This document shows positions 45,613 to 50,207 of a stretch of 50,207 nucleotides of DNA, piece by piece. The position numbers and the translations under genes were made by a program. Location: assembly GCA_000403315.2 (NCBI GenBank), contig KE159638.1, forward strand, positions 326,000-376,206, given 5' to 3'. The notes under the pieces were generated by a model that was not told the DNA's origin, ran no database searches, and worked only from the letters and a program-made list of their open reading frames with translations. The stretch is from Lachnospiraceae bacterium A2. GTDB taxonomy: Bacteria; Bacillota; Clostridia; Lachnospirales; Lachnospiraceae. Each line of letters opens with the position of its first letter. Positions within the stretch are counted from its first letter, which is position 1.

Positions 45613-46505
45613 CAAATACAGAAATTAAAACCAAGAACCCGCCGAAGAAAAAGGCAGCGAATATCCAAGTAGATAAACTCCGTACTTTTGAGGGACATCC
45701 CTTTAAGGTACTGGATGATGAAGATATGGGCAATCTTATCGAAAGCATCAGGCAGCAAGGCATTATCTCTCCGCTGATTGTAAGAGCGATTGAAAGCACA
45801 GATGAATATGAAGTGATAAGCGGACACAGGCGTTTACATGCCGCCGTCAAAGCAGGGCTTTCCGAAGTTCCAGCCTTAATTTATCCCCTTGACCGCAGCG
45901 AAGCGATGATTGCGGTTGTAGACAGCAACCTGCACCGTGAAAGGCTGCTCCCAAGCGAAAAAGCCTTTGCCTACAAAATGAAAATGGATGCAATGAAAGC
46001 GCAGGGCAGGAGAACGGATTTAACTTTGTCGCAGCTTGCGACAAAGTCGGATACCGCCGCCGAAATAGGAAAATCACAGAATGAAAGCCGTGACCAAGTA
46101 TTCCGCTATATCCGTCTGACTTACCTTATCCCCGAACTGCTTGACAAGGTTGACGAGGGCATTGTCGCACTCAGCCCCGCCGTAGAACTGTCCTACCTCT
46201 CCAAAGAACAGCAGAAAATATTGCTTGACGCAATGAGCCTGAACGACTGCACACCCTCCCACACACAGAGTATCCGCATGAAGAAACAGGCGCAGCAGAA
46301 TACTCTTTCTTCGGACAGTATTTATGAAATCATGTCAGAGGAAAAAGGCAACCAGACCGAACGTATCAGCTTTAAAGTACAGGATTTAAAGGGATTTTTC
46401 CCGAAAAACTTTACGCAGAAACAGATGACGGACACGATTCTGAAACTGCTTTATGAGTACAACAGAAAACTGGAACGAAGCCACAGAAGCCGTGAGGAAA
46501 GGTAA
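45609..46505 (+). CDS. ParB/Spo0J-like protein of the mobile element
   Basis: 298 residues. The ParB N-terminal domain is clear (FEGHPFKVLDDEDMGNLIES, then EYEVISGHRRLHAAVKAGL and VDSNLHRERLLPSEKAFAYK). The DNA-binding region follows (VFRYIRLTYLIPELLDKVDE). In chromosomes and plasmids ParB loads on parS sites using CTP; in such transposons the role is not established, perhaps element maintenance. No ParA is nearby. The 20 or so codons around LSQLATKSDT hold a perfect DNA palindrome (CTTTGTCGCA and its complement), the site hit in the D' copy. Confidence 0.88.
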   Translation: MTNTEIKTKNPPKKKAANIQVDKLRTFEGHPFKVLDDEDMGNLIESIRQQGIISPLIVRAIESTDEYEVISGHRRLHAAVKAGLSEVPALIYPLDRSEAMIAVVDSNLHRERLLPSEKAFAYKMKMDAMKAQGRRTDLTLSQLATKSDTAAEIGKSQNESRDQVFRYIRLTYLIPELLDKVDEGIVALSPAVELSYLSKEQQKILLDAMSLNDCTPSHTQSIRMKKQAQQNTLSSDSIYEIMSEEKGNQTERISFKVQDLKGFFPKNFTQKQMTDTILKLLYEYNRKLERSHRSREER

Positions 46506-46514
46506 GGTAGCATT

Positions 46515-46799
46515 ATGAAAAAATTAGAAACCTTTACAGCCAGTCCAAATGCAGTCTATATGCTGCCGCCTGAGCCGATAGATGAAAATGAGAAAATCAA
46601 TTTATCGCAGGAAATACTGCCCCGCTGTCCCGAAATCCGCATTGAAAGTGGGAAATTAGTACGTTTCAGCGGGGAAAACGAGTTTTCATTAATAATTGGC
46701 GGCACAACCTACGAGGTCAATACCCATTTCAGCAAGAAAGGAAAACAAAGCGTATTGGAGCAGTTTAAGGAACTGATATTGTCCGAAAAGCTAGTTTAA
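46515..46799 (+). CDS. tnpW: TnpW-family small protein of element D
   Basis: 94 residues. The C-terminal half carries the family core (GGTTYEVNTHFSKKGKQSVL), then LEQFKELILSEKL. The N-terminal half (SPNAVYMLPPEPIDENEKIN) is an element-specific extension. It lies 9 bases after the ParB-like gene and before the recombinase dyad. The D' copy is frameshifted before the core. Confidence 0.75.
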   Translation: MKKLETFTASPNAVYMLPPEPIDENEKINLSQEILPRCPEIRIESGKLVRFSGENEFSLIIGGTTYEVNTHFSKKGKQSVLEQFKELILSEKLV

Positions 46800-46820
46800 T
46801 ATTGCACATTGGAAAAAGAT

Positions 46821-46863
46821 AACTGGGTATAGTAAGATAATCTTGCCCTTGCTATGCCCAGTT
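46821..46863 (+). promoter_or_regulatory. dyad upstream of recombinase D
   Basis: AACTGGGTATAG (46821-46832) and CTATGCCCAGTT (46852-46863) pair at 11 of 12 positions. They lie across the probable -10 region and end 4 bases before the ribosome site GGAAAGGAG. Confidence 0.6.
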
Positions 46864-46884
46864 GTCGGAAAGGAGCAAAAAATC

Positions 46885-48585
46885 ATGACAACAGCAACGA
46901 AAATAAATGGGCAGACCGAAGAAAAAATCACAGCTTTGTATTGCAGGATGTCGGTTGACGATGATAATAAAGACGAGGAATCCAATTCCATAACGAACCA
47001 AAAGCAGATTTTACAGGATTACGCCCGCAAAGAGGGATACAACAACACCATGTTCTTTGTGGACGACGGCGTGTCGGGGACGACCTTCCAAAGACCAAAT
47101 TTTATGCGTATGGAACGTATGGCGGAAAACGGTGAAATCAGCACGATTATCGTAAAAGACCTTTCCCGCTTCGGGCGTGAGCAGGTGGAAATGGGCAGGC
47201 TTACGCAGGTGGTGTACCCTTCCCTCGGCATCCGCTTTATCGCCATACAGGAGCGTGTGGACACTCTGACCGGCGACGGCGTGGAGATGATGCCCTTCCA
47301 CAATATTTTCAACGAATGGTATGCGGCGCAGACCTCTAAGAAAATCCGTGCAGTGTGGCAGTCCAAAGCGGAACACGGCGAGCGTATCGCTTCTATCGTG
47401 CCCTATGGGTACAGAAAATCGGAAGATAACCCAAAACAATGGGTAATCGACGAACCGGCGGCACAAACCGTAAGGAAGATTTTTGCCCTTTGCCTTGCAG
47501 GGAAAGGCCCGATGCAGATTGCAAGGCAGCTTGAGGGGGAAAAGATACTCTCCCCCGCCGCCTATTTTGAATCCATCGGCAGGAAACATGCGCAGAAAGT
47601 CCCCAAAAACCCTTATGGGTGGGAACAGGCGACCGTTGGCTATATCCTTGAAAACAGGCAGTACACCGGCTGCGCCGTCAATTTCAAAAGCACTACCGTC
47701 AGTTACAAAGCCCATAAGAGAATCCAGCACAGCGAGGAAGACTACCAAATCATACCCGACATGCAGGAAGCCATCATCTCCGAGGAGCAATGGCTGAGAG
47801 TGCAGGAGCTTCGGAAACACAAGCGCAGGCCGACAAAAACAGGCAGGACAAGCCTTTTCTCAGGACTGCTCTACTGCTACGACTGCAAATCGAAAATGCA
47901 CTTTGTCGCCGCCAAGAGCATGAAACGGAAACAGGAGCATTTCCGCTGTTCCCAATATAAATCCGGCAGAGGAAATTGTGCTATGCACTATATCCGTGAT
48001 ATTGTCCTTGAAAGGCTTGTGCTGGAAGCTGTCAGCGACTTATCCGATTTTGTACGCTGTTATGAGCCGGTATTCCTGTATCTGCTGGCAAAGAAAAACA
48101 ACGCCATGCGGCAGAAGGAATACCAACAGCTTCAGAAAGCGATGGAGAATGGTACAAAGCGGATAGCAGAAATCGACAGGCTGATTGAAAAGGTATTTGA
48201 GCAGAACGCAGGCGGCATACTCTCTGATGAGCGGTTTGCTAAAATGCTTCAAAGCTATGAAAAGGAGCAGAAATCACTGACGCAGGAAGTTTCAGAAAAC
48301 CGCCAGACCTTGCAGAACGCCGAACAGCGGGTAATGGATTTAAGGCTTATCTTACGCACTTTGCGGGAGATAACCGACATTAAAGAGCTTACCCCTACGC
48401 TTGTCAATTCGCTGATTGAGCGTATCGAAGTCCACAACAGCGACAAGTCCAGCGGTCACAGCCATGTGAAGGTGGATATTTATTTTACAGCGGTGGGTAT
48501 GATTGATATTCCCACCGAAAAAGAAATCCTTGCCACAATGGAAGAAATACGGAACAACCCGCAGGACTTCAAATTTGTGGCGTAA
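46885..48585 (+). CDS. large serine recombinase of element D
   Basis: 566 residues from the ATG at 46885 (GGAAAGGAG upstream), preferred over an ATG 14 codons earlier inside the dyad. It has the catalytic TALYCRMSVDDDNKDEESNS, VDDGVSGTTFQRP and IVKDLSRFGREQ. The zinc ribbon is LLYCYDCKSKM with FRCSQYKSGRGNC, and a coiled coil lies near residues 420-490. It is nearly identical to the protein at 25795-27495, so either enzyme should act on both elements. Confidence 0.92.
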   Translation: MTTATKINGQTEEKITALYCRMSVDDDNKDEESNSITNQKQILQDYARKEGYNNTMFFVDDGVSGTTFQRPNFMRMERMAENGEISTIIVKDLSRFGREQVEMGRLTQVVYPSLGIRFIAIQERVDTLTGDGVEMMPFHNIFNEWYAAQTSKKIRAVWQSKAEHGERIASIVPYGYRKSEDNPKQWVIDEPAAQTVRKIFALCLAGKGPMQIARQLEGEKILSPAAYFESIGRKHAQKVPKNPYGWEQATVGYILENRQYTGCAVNFKSTTVSYKAHKRIQHSEEDYQIIPDMQEAIISEEQWLRVQELRKHKRRPTKTGRTSLFSGLLYCYDCKSKMHFVAAKSMKRKQEHFRCSQYKSGRGNCAMHYIRDIVLERLVLEAVSDLSDFVRCYEPVFLYLLAKKNNAMRQKEYQQLQKAMENGTKRIAEIDRLIEKVFEQNAGGILSDERFAKMLQSYEKEQKSLTQEVSENRQTLQNAEQRVMDLRLILRTLREITDIKELTPTLVNSLIERIEVHNSDKSSGHSHVKVDIYFTAVGMIDIPTEKEILATMEEIRNNPQDFKFVA

Positions 48586-48594
48586 CAAACGAAT

Positions 48595-48626
48595 ACAGTG
48601 TAATCCCTTTTATAGAGTTACACTGT
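48595..48626 (+). terminator. terminator after recombinase D
   Basis: ACAGTGTAA and TTACACTGT pair around a 14-base loop. The stretch to 48938 holds no gene: it has a GACAGC/GCTGTC hairpin near 48656 and a TCCCTCCAAACTTC/GAAGTCGGAGGGA hairpin near 48845, both shared in part with the flank of D'. Confidence 0.65.
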
Positions 48627-48938
48627 ATCCCACATAAAAACATCCTTATCTGGCGACAGCAAAGGCTGTCACACCTTTACGGTTTAAGGAGAATTTATTT
48701 CTATTATGTAGAGATTTGACTTCTACTTTTGAGGTACAAAGTCCCCTTGCGATGGCGAGGATTTTTTTAACAGGTCATCCACCCATCCTCTAAATGATAT
48801 ATGTAAATGCAAATGAAAGCTGCTTGCAGGCAAAAGAAATCCCTCCAAACTTCAAAAAGCGAAGTCGGAGGGATAGCAAAGCATGGGATAGCAGCTCACC
48901 GAACATCGTTTTTTTATTCGGTGAGCAAACTTTATATT

Positions 48939-49598
48939 TTATTGTTCCATAATATAGAGCATCTCAGTTGCCGCCACTGTATAGGTTTTACCTTTTTTAT
49001 CATGGACGACTATTTTTTCCGTGTTAATCTCATCAATGGTCACAGAGCAGAAGCTGATAGGCTTAACAACAGAAAAAGGTAGTTGCTGCCGTTTTTTTAG
49101 ATTGCATTTCATATCGGTAAAATAATCTGCCAAATTCAAAGTAACATCCTCAGATGGAATTTTGGGGAGTTCCTTATATTTCTCCTTATCTGCATCCGTT
49201 ATACTTGAAATTGCAGAGATATTTAATAACCCTCTTTTTCCTTTATCACCAATAAATAATAAGAAATTCTCTACTTCGGCAACGATAGCGATACAATATA
49301 ATCCCTGGAATTCTCTATCATTTAAAAATATTTTCACCCATTTTCCCAAATACGGAGCACAAACCGAGGTGGAACCTATTTGCTCCACATTCATTTTTTG
49401 GGCTTTATCCCGTAAAAGATAGTCTAAATCCGTATCCAATAAATCACAAAGTATCAATAGCTTCTCCGTTTCGGGATAACCTTGGCCCGTTTCCCATTTG
49501 GAAACAGATTGTCTTGATACATTGCATCGTTCGGCTATATCTTCTTGAGATAAGCCCTTATTTTTTCTTAATTGTTGTAGAGTGTCTGCAAATGCCAT
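48939..49598 (-). CDS. XRE-family regulator with C-terminal beta-rich domain
   Basis: 219 residues, with AAGGAGG before the ATG. The Cro/CI helix-turn-helix is a textbook one: LQQLRKNKGLSQEDIAERCN, then VSRQSVSKWETGQGYPETEK. After a short linker comes a domain of about 140 residues, rich in strands (GKWVKIFLNDREFQGLYCIA, FLLFIGDKGKRGLLNIS), that may sense a ligand; I do not recognise it. A GCAACTTGAAGTTGC palindrome upstream suggests autoregulation. It has been placed between recombinase D and the tnpV relative. Confidence 0.82.
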   Translation of the reverse strand: MAFADTLQQLRKNKGLSQEDIAERCNVSRQSVSKWETGQGYPETEKLLILCDLLDTDLDYLLRDKAQKMNVEQIGSTSVCAPYLGKWVKIFLNDREFQGLYCIAIVAEVENFLLFIGDKGKRGLLNISAISSITDADKEKYKELPKIPSEDVTLNLADYFTDMKCNLKKRQQLPFSVVKPISFCSVTIDEINTEKIVVHDKKGKTYTVAATEMLYIMEQ

Positions 49599-49680
49599 AA
49601 CCCTTCCTCCTTGAATAATTTGATAACTCTATGATAAAAAAATTTATGAACATATTCTACCAACTTTATCGTGCTTTTCC

Positions 49681-49695
49681 GCAACTTGAAGTTGC
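49681..49695. promoter_or_regulatory. palindromic operator upstream of the XRE gene
   Basis: GCAACTTGAAGTTGC is palindromic except for its centre base, 83 bases before the start codon and overlapping a possible -35 box on the - strand. Confidence 0.55.
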
Positions 49696-49762
49696 AACAG
49701 TATTTTCATGGGGTATGTATAGTATAATCGTTTTATTAACCTATTACAATGAAACATAAAAC

Positions 49763-50096
49763 TTAATCCATATAGACAATTTCCTCGTTCACAATTTCCC
49801 TCGCACAAGCCCGTATGTTATTCATCCTCCCGACCCATTCTAAGGCGTTTTCAGCCTTTAGCCGTTCCGTGATACCCTGCGCCTGTTTCATGCCCTCTAT
49901 GAGCCGTTCAAGGCGTTCCTGCGCCTGCCTGTCAATGTCGGCAGGGTAGGAATTGAGCCTGCCGCTTGTGAGAAGATTGAGGTATGTAACCCTGCGGTGC
50001 TGTTTCAGATAGTCCAAGTGCCGCCGCCCGAATAAGCCAATCGGCTGCTCCTTTTCGGCGGGTAATGTAATGCAGGGGGTAAGGTAATCCCCGCTT
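49763..50096 (-). pseudogene. TnpV-family gene, 5' end lost
   Basis: It reads GDYLTPCITLPAEKEQPIGL, then GRRHLDYLKQHRRVTYLNLL and a charged helix to the stop at 49763, matching the intact TnpV at 25003-25377. The first 17 or so codons are missing: the frame hits a stop near 50096, 16 bases from the IS3-family end. An apparent start at 50017 is internal to the domain. Confidence 0.75.
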
Positions 50097-50112
50097 TACA
50101 TGAGTTAAAGAC

Positions 50113-50207
50113 TGGATCTATGTCAATACTTTAGACAAAAAAAGTCGAAAGGTTATGCTGCTTTTTTAAGTTCCTCATCCTCCTTTTGTTGGGGTGTCAT
50201 ATAACCA
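50113..50207 (-). mobile_element. IS3-family insertion sequence, copy 2 (cut by window edge)
   Basis: These 95 bases are the complement of 44679-44773, the OrfB end of copy 1, apparently identical. The last OrfB codons (ending ELKKAA) are included. The element runs off the window and lies inverted relative to copy 1. Confidence 0.88.

Larger units (their letters stand above)
43439..48650 (+). mobile_element. element D: mob remnant, ParB, TnpW, serine recombinase
   Basis: The gene order is mobC stub, IS3-family element, relaxase C-terminal half, ParB-like, TnpW-like, recombinase, all on the + strand. Element D' (25650-28346) is a nearly identical inverted copy of the right half. The loss of the relaxase catalytic domain means it cannot mobilize itself. 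Confidence 0.65.

Noticed and set aside
45609..46505. Plasmid or chromosome partition locus
   Set aside because: No parA partner is present and the ParB-like gene is locked between relaxase and recombinase genes, as in mobilizable transposons.
47011..47820. A 269-residue open frame on the - strand, with a twin opposite the D' recombinase
   Set aside because: It lies wholly within the serine recombinase gene on the other strand, has no ribosome site, and is an antisense by-product of that gene's codon use.

Overview
The window is about 50 kb of accessory DNA from a low-to-mid GC Gram-positive anaerobe, most likely a gut clostridium (Lachnospiraceae-like). Evidence: strong AGGAGG ribosome sites, TTGACA/TATAAT promoters, Tn4451-type large serine recombinases with TnpW/TnpV companions, Tn916-type regulatory genes and the cysteine-rich KTR family. 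I see no rRNA, tRNA, CRISPR array or housekeeping gene. Essentially every gene belongs to a mobile element, to its cargo, or to the remains of one.

Layout. 1-2.9 kb: end of an IS1182-family element, a KTR gene, a sigma-like remnant, and a cargo module of a YdjI-like SPFH protein, a zinc-ribbon/TPR protein and a divergent unknown protein. 3.1-4.0 kb: an IS5-family element inside a second copy of the sigma remnant. 4.0-10.4 kb: mobilizable element A (+ strand: oriT-like region, MobC, relaxase, TnpW, serine recombinase), its relaxase cut by an IS1182-family element. 10.5-12.8 kb: MATE efflux pump, divergent PadR regulator, KTR gene. 12.9-19.6 kb: element B, the same design on the - strand with an intact relaxase and a cargo of a DUF1016 nuclease and a HEPN-like protein. 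19.7-23.2 kb: three small genes (one broken by an IS1380-family element) and twin XRE microproteins, each behind its own palindrome. 23.25-24.84 kb: IS4-family element. 25.0-28.3 kb: TnpV, and element D' (- strand recombinase, frameshifted TnpW, parB 3' half). 28.35-29.9 kb: a second IS1182-type element between the 3' halves of two different parB genes. 30.2-32.6 kb: a recombinase gene cut short next to element C. 33.1-43.2 kb: a Tn916-like regulatory module (orf8-like, sigma, KTR, and XRE at the far end) whose cargo is two ABC transporter systems with PadR and TetR regulators, interrupted by IS1182-family and IS110-family elements. 43.4-48.6 kb: element D (MobC stub, IS3-family element, relaxase C-terminal half, ParB, TnpW, recombinase), nearly identical to D' but inverted. 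48.9-50.2 kb: XRE regulator, truncated TnpV, and the end of a second IS3-family copy running off the window.

How it works together. Element B, and A and D if complemented, look mobilizable in trans: the relaxase nicks an upstream hairpin-rich oriT, and the serine recombinase excises and integrates the element. Cargo genes are efflux pumps with their own repressors plus stress- or defence-like genes. Inverted pairs (A/B, D/D', two IS1182-family copies, two IS3-family copies) make the region prone to inversion and deletion, and several junctions show that this has happened.

Limits. All family names come from reading protein motifs by eye. Element ends are approximate unless a target duplication is stated. 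Homopolymer frameshifts could be sequencing errors.
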